Assembly: GCA_014238205.1 (NCBI GenBank) | Contig: JABABM010000021.1 | Span: 1-41,087, forward strand | Origin: Phycisphaerales bacterium | GTDB lineage: Bacteria > Planctomycetota > Phycisphaerae > Phycisphaerales > SM1A02 | Direction: 5' to 3' | Length of the DNA stretch: 41,087 bases | In this document: one piece after another, positions 1 to 8,498 of the stretch | Position numbering within the stretch: the stretch's first letter is position 1 | How the letters are laid out: each line of letters opens with the position of its first letter | Notes under the pieces: model-generated | What the model saw: only the letters and a program-made list of their open reading frames with translations | The model's database searches: none | What the model was told of the DNA's origin: nothing | Program-made: the position numbers and the translations under genes

Positions 1-2
1 TC

Positions 3-590
3 GCCGAGACGAGGGTCGAACTGCACGAGGATGGCTTCATCGCCAAGATCAATGGCTGGGGAGACGCCATAGGGACCGAAGAAGTTTCGGCTTTCAGTCG
101 CCACGACATCTACGCCTCGATGGAACTTGCCACGGAGGAGGACCTCCGTGTCCACTTCAGTTGGTTCGTATTCGCGGCCGGTCTTGGAACTGTGAACATC
201 GAGATCAATCGCCTCGGTGACATCGACGGACCTGATGAACCCAGCCCCCCCATCATCGACCGAGGCGCCAGCTCCTACATCGACCCCATCTCCTTCGATG
301 GCGTCGATGTATTCACCATGCCGGCCGGTCGGTGGAGGATCTACATGTTCTCAACCCATCAGGCCATGGACACCAAGGAAGGCTTCATGCTCTCCTTCGC
401 ACGGACCACCCACATGGCCACCTATGTTCCACTGGGCGATGTTGATGGCAACGGAAGCGTGGACATCAGCGACCTTCTGGCAGTGATCTCCGACTGGGGA
501 CCATGCCAAGGCTGCCAGGCCGACCTTGACGCTGACGGCCAGGTGGGTGTCGAGGATCTGCTGCGGGTGCTCGCCGACTGGGGCAGTTGA
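3..590 (+). CDS. Dockerin-like repeat protein, C-terminal part (5' end outside window)
   Basis: The frame is open from base 3 with no stop upstream, so the gene begins before the window; 195 residues are visible. The last 55 residues hold two EF-hand-like calcium loops, 'DVDGNGSVD' and 'DLDADGQVG', each followed by a helix of the form DLLxVxxDWG and separated by a CxxC-containing spacer. This is the type I dockerin-like ending common in secreted Phycisphaerae proteins. The part before it is acidic and beta-rich, consistent with a secreted protein, but I recognise no catalytic domain. The repeats probably mediate calcium-stabilised cell-surface attachment; no cohesin partner is visible here, so that role is inference. 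A weak hairpin follows the stop codon. Confidence 0.8.
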   Translation, partial: AETRVELHEDGFIAKINGWGDAIGTEEVSAFSRHDIYASMELATEEDLRVHFSWFVFAAGLGTVNIEINRLGDIDGPDEPSPPIIDRGASSYIDPISFDGVDVFTMPAGRWRIYMFSTHQAMDTKEGFMLSFARTTHMATYVPLGDVDGNGSVDISDLLAVISDWGPCQGCQADLDADGQVGVEDLLRVLADWGS

Positions 591-618
591 GCAGGCATTC
601 ATTTTCCACGTGGCCTGA

Positions 619-638
619 TGACCCTTGAACACGGGTCA
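619..638 (+). terminator. Possible terminator hairpin after the dockerin-like gene
   Basis: TGACCC (619-624) and GGGTCA (633-638) form a perfect 6-bp stem with an 8-base loop, 29 bases past the stop at 590. There is no T tract after it, so an intrinsic terminator is only weakly supported. Confidence 0.3.
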
Positions 639-674
639 GGGCAAATCAGTGGCGAAAAAACACCCCTTGGTGGC

Positions 675-680
675 TATACT
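675..680 (+). promoter_or_regulatory. Candidate -10 box ahead of the glycan cluster
   Basis: TATACT at 675-680 lies 36 bases before the GTG start at 717, in the 126-base gap between two co-directional genes. No convincing -35 box is seen 17 bases upstream. It would drive the first gene of the glycan cluster. Confidence 0.3.
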
Positions 681-716
681 CCGCCGATTACAGGCATTTA
701 CTCAGGGAGTTGAATC

Positions 717-1721
717 GTGGATCTTGCTGGCAAGAAGGTAATGGTCATTGGTGGCGCCGGCCTCATCGGCAGCCACGTCGTGGACGAGTTGCTCAAGACT
801 GATGTCGGCGAAATCGTCGTCTTCGACAACTTCTTCCGTGGAACCATGGACAATCTCAAGGAGGCCCTTCTGGACTCCCGCGTGAGCATCTCACCCCATG
901 GCGGGGATATCCTCCAGCGAGATGTGCTCGAGCGAGCGATGGAAGGCTGCGACGGCGTCTTCCACCTGGCGGCTCTCTGGATTCTCCAGTGCCACGAGTA
1001 CCCGGATACCGCATTCGATGTGAATATCAGGGGTACGCACAATGTCGCCATGGCGGCCATCAAGACAGGGGTCAAGCGAGTCGTCTACTCCTCCTCTGCA
1101 TCCGTCTATGGCGATGCCCTCGAAATCCCCATGACCGAGGACCACGCCTACAACAACTTCACCTTCTATGGCGCCTCGAAGATCGCTGGAGAGCACATCT
1201 TCAAGAGCCTTGGCAGCCGGTATGACCTCGACTGGGTCGGCCTTCGATACATGAATGTCTACGGACCGCGACAGGACTACAAGGGAGCCTACATCGCCGT
1301 CATGCACAAGATTCTCGACAGGATCGAGCAATCCGAACCCCCGCTGGTCTTCGGCGACGGATCACAGAAGTACGACTTCGTCCACGTGACCGATGTTGCA
1401 CGTTCGAACGTACTGGCCATGCAGGCCGATGCCACTGGCGAGAACTACAATGTCGGTCGTGGAATCGGAACATCCATCAAGGAACTCACCGAACTGCTCC
1501 TTGAACTGACCGACAGCGACCAGGAGATCCAGTACGAACCTGCAGGACTCACCTTCGTGACGAACCGGATCGGATGCCCGAAGAAGGCGACAGCAGACCT
1601 GGGCTTCGAATGGACCATCGACCTGGAAGATGGCATGCGCAGCCTCATCGAGTGGCGCAATGCCGACCGCGAAGCACTCGAAGCCAAGAAGCTCGCTGTC
1701 GGCGGAGTGGAGTCCGCCTGA
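717..1721 (+). CDS. NAD-dependent sugar-nucleotide epimerase/dehydratase
   Basis: A 334-residue extended short-chain dehydrogenase of the UDP-glucose 4-epimerase/dehydratase family. The Rossmann motif GGAGLIG (residues 12-18) binds NAD(P), and the catalytic pair is Y151 and K155 in 'YGASK', with the upstream 'SSSASVYG' strand providing the active-site Ser. The length is normal for the family. The start is GTG at 717, supported by AGGGAG at 704-709. Its stop is one base before the amidotransferase ATG at 1723, so the two genes are very probably co-transcribed. It likely makes or interconverts a nucleotide-activated sugar for the glycan built by this cluster. Whether it is an epimerase, dehydratase or decarboxylase cannot be told from sequence alone. 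Confidence 0.88.
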   Translation: MDLAGKKVMVIGGAGLIGSHVVDELLKTDVGEIVVFDNFFRGTMDNLKEALLDSRVSISPHGGDILQRDVLERAMEGCDGVFHLAALWILQCHEYPDTAFDVNIRGTHNVAMAAIKTGVKRVVYSSSASVYGDALEIPMTEDHAYNNFTFYGASKIAGEHIFKSLGSRYDLDWVGLRYMNVYGPRQDYKGAYIAVMHKILDRIEQSEPPLVFGDGSQKYDFVHVTDVARSNVLAMQADATGENYNVGRGIGTSIKELTELLLELTDSDQEIQYEPAGLTFVTNRIGCPKKATADLGFEWTIDLEDGMRSLIEWRNADREALEAKKLAVGGVESA

Positions 1722-1722
1722 C

Positions 1723-3774
1723 ATGTGCGGCATTGCCGGCATTGCAAGCCGCGGCGCGGCCCCCATCGATCCCTGGGCACTGAAGCCCATGGCCGATATG
1801 CTCGCGCACCGTGGACCGGATGACGCCGGCTTCGCCATGCTCCAGCCGGACCGCAACGGGTCTGGTGGATTCTGGGCCGAGTTCACGGACCCGGGCTTCA
1901 GGCATTCCAACGAGCATCTTCCCGTCCTTGGTGACGATTACTCCAAGCAGATCCTCGGCGCCGAGCCCTTCTCCGTCGGACTGGCACACCGCCGACTGTC
2001 GATTCTCGACCTGAGTTTCCGTGGCCACCAACCCATGAACGGTCGTGACCGTCGCTACTGGATCGTTCACAACGGCGAGGTCTACAACTTCCAGGAGCTC
2101 CGGGCCGAACTTGAGAAGGATGGCGCCCCGTTCCAGACGACAACGGATACCGAGGTCATTCTCCGGCTCTGGGAACGCGAGGGCCCTGGCTGCATCAACC
2201 GGTTCGACGGCATGTTCGCCTTCGCGATCTACGATCGCATCGAGAACGAACTGTTCATCGTGCGAGATCGTTTCGGCGTGAAGCCGGTCTACTTCGCGGT
2301 CACAGCTGACCACCTGGCATTCGCCTCGGAGGCCAAGGCGCTCTTCGCCTCGGGCATGGTTCCAGCCGCGATCCGCCCCGAGGGACTCATCGAGTACTGC
2401 ACCTTCCAGAACACCCTTGGATCCAGGACCATCTGGGAACAGGTTGAACTGCTCCCTGCGGGTCACTTCCTCCGGTTCAAGCCGGGGACAAGCACCGATC
2501 CGGACATCAAGCGCTACTTCGATGGGTTTCCCGATTCGGCTGAGAACGGAACAACAATCGACGCCGAATCGCCACGCGTCGCGACGGCATTCCAGGACGC
2601 AGTCACCCGTCAACTGGTCAGTGATGTACCGGTCGGTTCCTACCTCTCGGGCGGCATGGACAGCGGCTCGATCGTCGCCGCAGCCGGTCGCAGCATCCCC
2701 AGGCTGCACACCTTCACGGGCGGCTTCGACCTGACGAATGTAAACGGCATCGAGCAGGGCTTTGATGAACGAGCACTCGCCGAGCAACTCTCCTACCTGC
2801 TCCAGACCGAGCATTACGCGGTCGTCCTCCATGCCGGCGACATGCCCGCTGCCATGGAACAGATTACGTGGCACATGGATGACCCACGCGTGGGCATGTG
2901 TCACCAGAACTGGTACGTCGCGAAACTCTCCAGCAAGTTCGTCAAGGTCTGCCTTGCCGGCACCGGTGGTGATGAACTCTTCGCCGGCTATCCCTGGCGG
3001 TACCGACCCGGGTTGACCGCCCCGGACGAGGCCACCTACGAAGATGCACTGTTCCATGCCTGGCATCGACTGCTTCCGCATGATGAATTGGCAAACCTGT
3101 TTACCGGCGACATGCTTCCGATGCTCGAAAGTGGGCGAGAGAGCTTCGACACCGTCATGGCCGGCTGCAGGAAAGGTGATACCGGCGCAACCCCTGAACA
3201 GCAGGTCCTCAACCGAATCCGCCGGACCCTTGAATTCGAGTTCCGAACATTCCTCAACGGCCTCCTGGTGACCGACGACCACATCTCGATGGCCCACTCC
3301 CTTGAAACGCGTGTGCCCTTCCTTGACAACGCGTTGGCCGACCTGAGCTGGAGCCTTCCCGCCTCGGTCAAGATCGACCCCTCCGAGCTGACGCAGCAGG
3401 AGCATGGACACATCGAGAGTTCCGGCGGCAAGAAGGTACTCCGGCAGGCGATGGAATCCCTCCTCCCCCACGAGTTCGTGACGCAGCGGAAGCAGGGCTT
3501 CTCGCCGCCCGATGCCAACTGGTACCGAGGACCTTCCATGGACTACATCAAGTCGATCCTGCTGGACAAGCAGACGATCGATCGGCCGTGGTTCGACCAG
3601 GACTTCGTCAGTTCCTGCCTTGACCAGCACTTCGAGGGAGAACGAAATCACAGGCTGCTGATCTGGTCGCTCCTGAGCGTCGAGTGGATCCAGCGTCACT
3701 TCGCAGACCAGTGCACGAGCAGGCAGACCTCGGCCGTCATCGAGGTCGCCGGCATGCCGGAGCCCACCTCATGA
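1723..3774 (+). CDS. asnB: Asparagine synthetase (glutamine-hydrolysing) family amidotransferase
   Basis: 683 residues. The start is fixed at ATG 1723 because the N-terminal nucleophile amidohydrolase fold needs Cys as residue 2 ('MCGIAG'); the open frame extends further upstream but would bury this Cys. The glutaminase half shows LAHRGPDD, RLSILDLS, NGEVYN and the 'DTEV' glutamine pocket. The synthetase half has the ATP-pyrophosphatase loop 'SYLSGGMDSG' (about residues 306-315) and 'GTGGDELFAGY'. The family moves ammonia from glutamine to an adenylated carboxylate. A housekeeping role in asparagine synthesis is possible. Its place between an epimerase and a membrane protein in a glycan cluster suggests amidation of a sugar uronate, as proposed for AsnB-like proteins in O-antigen loci; that is inference. 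Its stop overlaps the next ATG (ATGA). Confidence 0.9.
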   Translation: MCGIAGIASRGAAPIDPWALKPMADMLAHRGPDDAGFAMLQPDRNGSGGFWAEFTDPGFRHSNEHLPVLGDDYSKQILGAEPFSVGLAHRRLSILDLSFRGHQPMNGRDRRYWIVHNGEVYNFQELRAELEKDGAPFQTTTDTEVILRLWEREGPGCINRFDGMFAFAIYDRIENELFIVRDRFGVKPVYFAVTADHLAFASEAKALFASGMVPAAIRPEGLIEYCTFQNTLGSRTIWEQVELLPAGHFLRFKPGTSTDPDIKRYFDGFPDSAENGTTIDAESPRVATAFQDAVTRQLVSDVPVGSYLSGGMDSGSIVAAAGRSIPRLHTFTGGFDLTNVNGIEQGFDERALAEQLSYLLQTEHYAVVLHAGDMPAAMEQITWHMDDPRVGMCHQNWYVAKLSSKFVKVCLAGTGGDELFAGYPWRYRPGLTAPDEATYEDALFHAWHRLLPHDELANLFTGDMLPMLESGRESFDTVMAGCRKGDTGATPEQQVLNRIRRTLEFEFRTFLNGLLVTDDHISMAHSLETRVPFLDNALADLSWSLPASVKIDPSELTQQEHGHIESSGGKKVLRQAMESLLPHEFVTQRKQGFSPPDANWYRGPSMDYIKSILLDKQTIDRPWFDQDFVSSCLDQHFEGERNHRLLIWSLLSVEWIQRHFADQCTSRQTSAVIEVAGMPEPTS

Positions 3775-5264
3775 AACTGGCTCCCCGGGTCGCCCATGTC
3801 TACCTGCGACTCTTTCGTGAAGGGTTGAAACAATCGTGGCTGGGAGTGGCAGCAGCGATCGGCTGCTCCTTCCTCTCGATTGCAATCATCGGTGCAGTCT
3901 TCGTGGCCATCGGCCAGGGCGTCGGCTACTTCGCGGACACCGGCGACATCGGAGTTTCGAACGAAGGAACTGGCGTAGCATTCTCGACACTCCTGTACGT
4001 CTGCCTTGGGATCGCCGGGGCCATCATGGCCGCTGATGCTCTTGCCTACCTTGCCAGGAGAATTGCTCGACATGTAGGTCGGCTGGTGTCGGTAAACAAG
4101 GCACAGAAGGTCTTTGATGGGATCGCCAACGGCACGTGTGAATCGCTGACAGTCTTCACCGACGTCCGTGAACTCACGACGACACTCAACCGTTCCCTGC
4201 GTCTGTCCGGGATCGCCATCGAGACGATGGTCAGCATCATCGAGGCAGGCATCGGGATCATAATCTTCGGCGTAATGGTGTTCGATGCAGATCCATGGAC
4301 CGGACTGATTGCATGCATTGGTTCACTCCTGACGATTCCGGCCATCTGGGGACTGCAGAAGAAGATTCGTGATACAGCAGTGAAGTACTACGGCGAATCT
4401 GGAATCCAAGGACGGGGCAGCATTTCTCGGCTTGTGCGAGATATTGATGGCGGGAGCCAGCCGGCAAGAAGAAGTGATGGCAGTGTCGAGATACCCGAAG
4501 CCTATGCACGAGACATGCTCGATGATTTCGACTCCGTCAAGCTTGCTTCGGCGAGGACACGCTTTGCAAGCAGCCTGCTCCAGGCCGTTGTTCTCTTCGC
4601 CGTGATGCTCTCTCTGGCTTGGCAGATCTCCCGTGGCGCACTTGACATGGCACACGCGACGGTAGCCGTCCTTGCGCTGCTCAAGCTGTCCCAGACATGC
4701 AAGAGCCTTGCAGGCACCGGGGCTGTCCTGTCACGCTACTTTTCGATGCTTGGTCCATTCGACATGCTGCTTACCCAGCTCCAGCAGCCCACAACTCCAC
4801 CAGACACATGCCAGTTGCACTCCATTCCGACGGCGGCCGGCTTTACCCCAGTATCCAGTGGAAACTATGCCCTCGACTCGGAGACCCCCGTCGGCAAGAT
4901 CGCAACAAGCAGCCTGGGACGTACGATTCAATCTGGATTCAGTCAACCACCAGCACTCGGAATGCAGGTGACTGTTTCAAGAAGAACCCAGGCGGATGAA
5001 CTTGACTCCCTGCTGAACGGGGCCGACTGCATCTTCGCAAGCATGCATGTCCATCGTGATGTGCGAGCCTGCATAGAAGACAAGGCTGACGCCTTCGTAT
5101 TCTGGTGTTCGGAGGGACAGGAGTTTGACCGATCTAACTTCGAACATGTTCTTGTCATCGATGACAAGGGCAAGGCTGAATGGGATTCCGATTTCAGGCG
5201 TGAAACAAGCCCGGCTGCGGGCGTTGATCTGGATGACCTTGATGAACTTGATGATGATGATTGA
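3771..5264 (+). CDS. ABC-exporter-like membrane protein lacking a recognisable ATPase, acidic tail
   Basis: 497 residues from ATG 3771, which overlaps the amidotransferase stop by four bases. Hydrophobic segments lie near residues 23-50, 66-95, 147-170, 175-195, 270-290 and 300-320. Their order and the long helical stretch between the fourth and fifth match the six-helix transmembrane half of type IV ABC exporters. A normal exporter would follow with Walker A, LSGGQ and Walker B; none is present. Instead about 150 residues follow whose end ('HVLVIDDKGKAEW') resembles the last strand of an ABC ATPase, so the ATPase may have decayed. The protein ends in a run rich in Asp and Leu ('DLDDLDELDDDD'). 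It could be a glycan exporter subunit using an ATPase elsewhere, or a scaffold. Function not established. Confidence 0.7.
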   Translation: MKLAPRVAHVYLRLFREGLKQSWLGVAAAIGCSFLSIAIIGAVFVAIGQGVGYFADTGDIGVSNEGTGVAFSTLLYVCLGIAGAIMAADALAYLARRIARHVGRLVSVNKAQKVFDGIANGTCESLTVFTDVRELTTTLNRSLRLSGIAIETMVSIIEAGIGIIIFGVMVFDADPWTGLIACIGSLLTIPAIWGLQKKIRDTAVKYYGESGIQGRGSISRLVRDIDGGSQPARRSDGSVEIPEAYARDMLDDFDSVKLASARTRFASSLLQAVVLFAVMLSLAWQISRGALDMAHATVAVLALLKLSQTCKSLAGTGAVLSRYFSMLGPFDMLLTQLQQPTTPPDTCQLHSIPTAAGFTPVSSGNYALDSETPVGKIATSSLGRTIQSGFSQPPALGMQVTVSRRTQADELDSLLNGADCIFASMHVHRDVRACIEDKADAFVFWCSEGQEFDRSNFEHVLVIDDKGKAEWDSDFRRETSPAAGVDLDDLDELDDDD

Positions 5265-5280
5265 ACAGGATGCCCTGAAC

Positions 5281-5343
5281 TGGTGCCTTGTTGGCATCAA
5301 ATGAAGATTCCGTGGAACATGTGGACATGAACGATGATGTCCA
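5281..5343 (+). other. Two short hairpins in the gap before the first sulfotransferase
   Basis: In the 136-base gap 5265-5400, TGGTGCC (5281-5287) can pair with GGCATCA (5293-5299, one G-T), and TGGACAT (5322-5328) with ATGTCCA (5337-5343). Neither is followed by a T tract. TACAAT at 5391-5396 sits four bases before the ATG at 5401 and no Shine-Dalgarno sequence is visible. They may attenuate transcription or protect the mRNA end; evidence is slight. Confidence 0.25.
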
Positions 5344-5400
5344 GGGATCAATCCTGCAGGTATACAGAGAATCCTTACTCCTACCAAGTTTACAATCGAC

Positions 5401-6309
5401 ATGCCTACCAACACGACAGTCATAGATATTCGGTCATTGAGCTATACAGGTACTACCTGGCTGAACCTCGTCCTGGGTACCTCAAGTGATGCCTTCGCAA
5501 TCGGCCCCCCCGACAGGCTCTTCCGACTGCTTGAGCCATGCAACAAGGAAGAAGGGGCGCCATGCAGGGTGTGTGGGGATCCATGCAGCCTGTGGGACTC
5601 GATCCTGCCGCGAATCGACCCTGAAAAGAACGTCTACCGACAGGTTTCAGAATTGACCGGTTGTTCTCACGTGGTAATCAACAATCCTGCACCTGGCAGG
5701 GCACAGGACGATCTCGATGAGACCATCAATATCAAGCCAGTCTTCGTGGTCCGCGATGGTCGGGGGACCATCCACAGCTACCGACGCTACTTCCCTGACA
5801 AGTCGATGGAGGAGGCGATCAACTGGTTCCTGCCCGCCGCCAGGTCACTGCACGCAAAGGCCGAATCGTCGGGTAGCCCGACCCTGCGCTTCGAGGATCT
5901 CATTGTCAACCCGGAAGAAGCCCTGCTTGAAGCAGCCTCGTACTCAGGGTTGGAACTGCCCCACAACGCCCACCTGTACTGGGAACATGACCTCCACCCT
6001 GTTGCCGGAAATGGTGGGGCCATCGCCATGCGAAAATTGCACCTTGGCCTTCAAGTATCCGGGAAACGAACGGATTTCATCACGAGATACGACCGCCTCG
6101 TTGAATCCAAGGGCCGGCAGGCGCTGGAAGAGGAATGGAAGGAGACCTGGACGCCGGATGAACTCCACGCTTTCGACAGGAAGGCGGGAGCCTTCAATGC
6201 AGGATTCAACTACGATCGCGACCCCGGTATCCCAGGAAACCGCCCGGGGATACTGAACAGACTTCATGGTGCCTGTACAGCACTCCTGAATCGAAATGAA
6301 CGCAACTAG
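5401..6309 (+). CDS. Sulfotransferase family protein with Cys cluster
   Basis: 302 residues. The 5'-phosphosulfate loop is 'SYTGTTWLN' near the N-terminus and the 3'-phosphate site is 'VFVVRDGRGTIHSYRRYF' about 100 residues later, the usual spacing for PAPS-dependent sulfotransferases. 'LRFEDLIVNPEE' matches the conserved strand-helix after them. Between the two PAPS sites is a Cys-rich insert (CxxxxxxxCxxCxxxC) that may bind a metal or form disulfides. The enzyme would transfer sulfate from PAPS to a glycan or lipid hydroxyl. It has no signal peptide and is presumably cytoplasmic. It follows the membrane protein after 136 bases and precedes the deacetylase-like gene by 14 bases. Acceptor unknown. 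Confidence 0.82.
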   Translation: MPTNTTVIDIRSLSYTGTTWLNLVLGTSSDAFAIGPPDRLFRLLEPCNKEEGAPCRVCGDPCSLWDSILPRIDPEKNVYRQVSELTGCSHVVINNPAPGRAQDDLDETINIKPVFVVRDGRGTIHSYRRYFPDKSMEEAINWFLPAARSLHAKAESSGSPTLRFEDLIVNPEEALLEAASYSGLELPHNAHLYWEHDLHPVAGNGGAIAMRKLHLGLQVSGKRTDFITRYDRLVESKGRQALEEEWKETWTPDELHAFDRKAGAFNAGFNYDRDPGIPGNRPGILNRLHGACTALLNRNERN

Positions 6310-6323
6310 GTGATGTAGATTAA

Positions 6324-8477
6324 ATGAGTACTGTCGCAAGCACATTCAAGCCCTACGAAGTTCTTTCTTCAGGCCGCAAGTTGGCCTCGGTCGTGGATGC
6401 CGTCAACTCCTCGAACTACGACGGGTACAGCACCGACACTCGGGTTGGCGGTGTCGGCAAGGTTGTCGTGGGTACGTTCGAGGAATACCGCCACCTGATC
6501 CAGGAACTCTGCGAGATTCCATCAGTCGAGTTCGTCACGCACAGGCAACTCCTGACCGAGCCGCTTCCACAGGATCGCGTGCGAGTATCGATACGTCACG
6601 ACATCGACTCGGACATCATTGCAGCAGGTCAGCAGGCCCTCATCGAGCAGGAGCACGGTGTCGTGACCAGCTGGTACGTGCTGCATACCGCCCCCTACTA
6701 CGGTGAATTTCGTGATGGTGTGTTGCATCGACATGATTGCATGTCTTCGCTGTACCTGGGACTGCAGGATGCAGGACATGAAGTCGCCCTGCATACGGAC
6801 CCCCTCTGGATCTACCAGGAGTTCCAGCGTGATGGCGCCCAGGCCGTGACCAGGGAGATCGAGTGGCTGCGATCCGAGGGACTGGACATACGCGGAACCG
6901 TGGCGCACAACTCCAAACCGGTCTATGGCGCCTACAACTTCGAGATCTTCAAGGGCCGGTACGACTATCAAGACAAGCGGCCTCGTTCAGAGATCCAGGA
7001 CCATGTGAACTTCCGGGATGTCCAGACTCCCCTTCGGGTCCTTGATGAGGAAGCCCTTGGACTTGAGTACGAGGGAAATGACGCGCTCCATGATCACGAC
7101 AATCTTCCGTTTGAATACGGTGCGACGCGGGGACTTGATCGTTGGCGTTGGATTCGCCACTCCCGGTTCCTGAAGGACAACCCCGACAGCCTGGAGACGG
7201 CCTTTCTGGACCAGGCACGAGTCATCCATGGGTGTCGCCAGGTACAACCAGGGACAGCCATCATTCTCGTTGTTCACCCCTGCTATTACGGTGGACGTGA
7301 CGAGCCGTTCGGGGGGCCGACCGTGCAGAAGACGTCTCACGCTACTGCGATGACAGGATCCGGGTGCATGACATGGAAGCCCGGCACGATGCAGACAGCC
7401 TGCTCACCTTGTCCTGACGCAGCAGATTTCCAGTCGATCAGCATGGTCAACGAGTTGGGCGCCCTGGATGATCCACAACCACCAGAGAACCCACGTTCAC
7501 CATGGCCGGAGATCACGATTGTCGGAGCAGACAATATCGACGGGCGATGCGTGGGCTCTCGTATTCATCTCAACAGCCGCATCAAGGAAATCTGTGCTGA
7601 TCGAAGTTTCAACGGACCGAGGGTGCTGAAACTGGGTTTTCCGGGCATGGCGTTTTCCAGGCTCGTTCCCAGATTCGAAGATGCCAGTGATGGGAGAAGT
7701 TCCAGGATTCTTGTTGCCGGCATCGGTGGAGACCTCATTGCGAGGGAACGACATGGACGTTCCCTGCTCCAATCACACCTTCTACCCGACCTCAAGGCCG
7801 ATGGTCCCGGATATCAGATCAAGCAGGGCAAGTTGATCCTGGAACGGAATCCATCCACATCTCGAGGAACCCAGCCCCAGGCTGATCTTGCAGCAAAACT
7901 GCATCTTGGTTCTGATGCATTCTCAGAGGAATCAGACTTTGGACACCTTGTGGAACTCTATGCCGCCATCACCCAACACCTCGCTTCACAGAATGTCACG
8001 TTGATCTTCCTCATTGACGAGTTGGGTGAATCACTGCACGGTGCTCAAACTGATGACTCCACTGCCAAGGCTCGAATACGGGATCGACTCCTGGCATTGT
8101 CTGACCGATGCGGTACGACACTCATCGATCCATACGAGGAGTTCGACATATCCTGGCAGGAGAGGGGTATTGCAGCCCTGCATAATTCTCCGCCGGTCTG
8201 GAATGAAACGGGGCACCGTATTGCCGGAGAACTTCTCTTTGGAACACTCCTTCCTCTCTTCGAAGCGGCCAAGGACCAGCCAGATGCAGACACAGGCGTG
8301 GTTGTCGGCAACTTGACCGATGATTACCGCCCTGCAGGCACACGTCCCTGGTATCTGAAACGCGTTGCAAGAATCTACAGGACCTGCATGAGTCACCCGC
8401 TCCTGAGACCACTTGTGAACAACCGCTGGATCTCGTCTATCAAGACCAGATCAGACTCCTACCATGCTGATAAATGA
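6324..8477 (+). CDS. Polysaccharide-deacetylase-like protein joined to a degenerate SGNH-like domain (possible frame break)
   Basis: As sequenced this is one 717-residue frame. Residues about 85-330 form a NodB-like domain: 'RHDID' supplies the metal Asp pair, 'EVALHTD' the His, plus 'APYYG' and 'EIEWLRSEG...GTVAHNS', all shared with the protein at 15071. Residues about 375-717 look like an SGNH-hydrolase fold but without its catalytic blocks: 'VGADN' replaces GDS and 'NETGH' lacks the upstream D-x-x-H. The stretch between (about residues 330-372) has odd composition. Reading it one base back from the G6 run at 7311-7316 gives a natural acidic helix ending at TGA 7415-7417, with an in-frame ATG for the second domain at 7443. 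So this may be two genes split by an indel, or a true fusion. The likely role is sugar N- or O-deacylation and a carbohydrate-associated partner. Confidence 0.7.
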   Translation: MSTVASTFKPYEVLSSGRKLASVVDAVNSSNYDGYSTDTRVGGVGKVVVGTFEEYRHLIQELCEIPSVEFVTHRQLLTEPLPQDRVRVSIRHDIDSDIIAAGQQALIEQEHGVVTSWYVLHTAPYYGEFRDGVLHRHDCMSSLYLGLQDAGHEVALHTDPLWIYQEFQRDGAQAVTREIEWLRSEGLDIRGTVAHNSKPVYGAYNFEIFKGRYDYQDKRPRSEIQDHVNFRDVQTPLRVLDEEALGLEYEGNDALHDHDNLPFEYGATRGLDRWRWIRHSRFLKDNPDSLETAFLDQARVIHGCRQVQPGTAIILVVHPCYYGGRDEPFGGPTVQKTSHATAMTGSGCMTWKPGTMQTACSPCPDAADFQSISMVNELGALDDPQPPENPRSPWPEITIVGADNIDGRCVGSRIHLNSRIKEICADRSFNGPRVLKLGFPGMAFSRLVPRFEDASDGRSSRILVAGIGGDLIARERHGRSLLQSHLLPDLKADGPGYQIKQGKLILERNPSTSRGTQPQADLAAKLHLGSDAFSEESDFGHLVELYAAITQHLASQNVTLIFLIDELGESLHGAQTDDSTAKARIRDRLLALSDRCGTTLIDPYEEFDISWQERGIAALHNSPPVWNETGHRIAGELLFGTLLPLFEAAKDQPDADTGVVVGNLTDDYRPAGTRPWYLKRVARIYRTCMSHPLLRPLVNNRWISSIKTRSDSYHADK
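7311..7417 (+). other. G6 homopolymer and alternative reading frame at a domain boundary
   Basis: Six Gs at 7311-7316 follow the last conserved deacetylase residues ('HPCYYGG'). Continuing in the current frame gives a Thr/Ser/Met/Cys-rich stretch unlike the rest of the protein. One base back (codons from 7316) gives 33 residues such as 'RIRVHDMEARHDADSLLTLS', then TGA at 7415-7417. An extra G, or a -1 shift, would thus end the deacetylase here. Confidence 0.55.
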
Positions 8478-8498
8478 TGGAACAACCTGGAATACCTG

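Noticed and set aside
1645..3699. 684-codon open frame on the minus strand opposite the amidotransferase
   Set aside because: It is antisense to a gene with all expected catalytic motifs, and its product shows no domain pattern.
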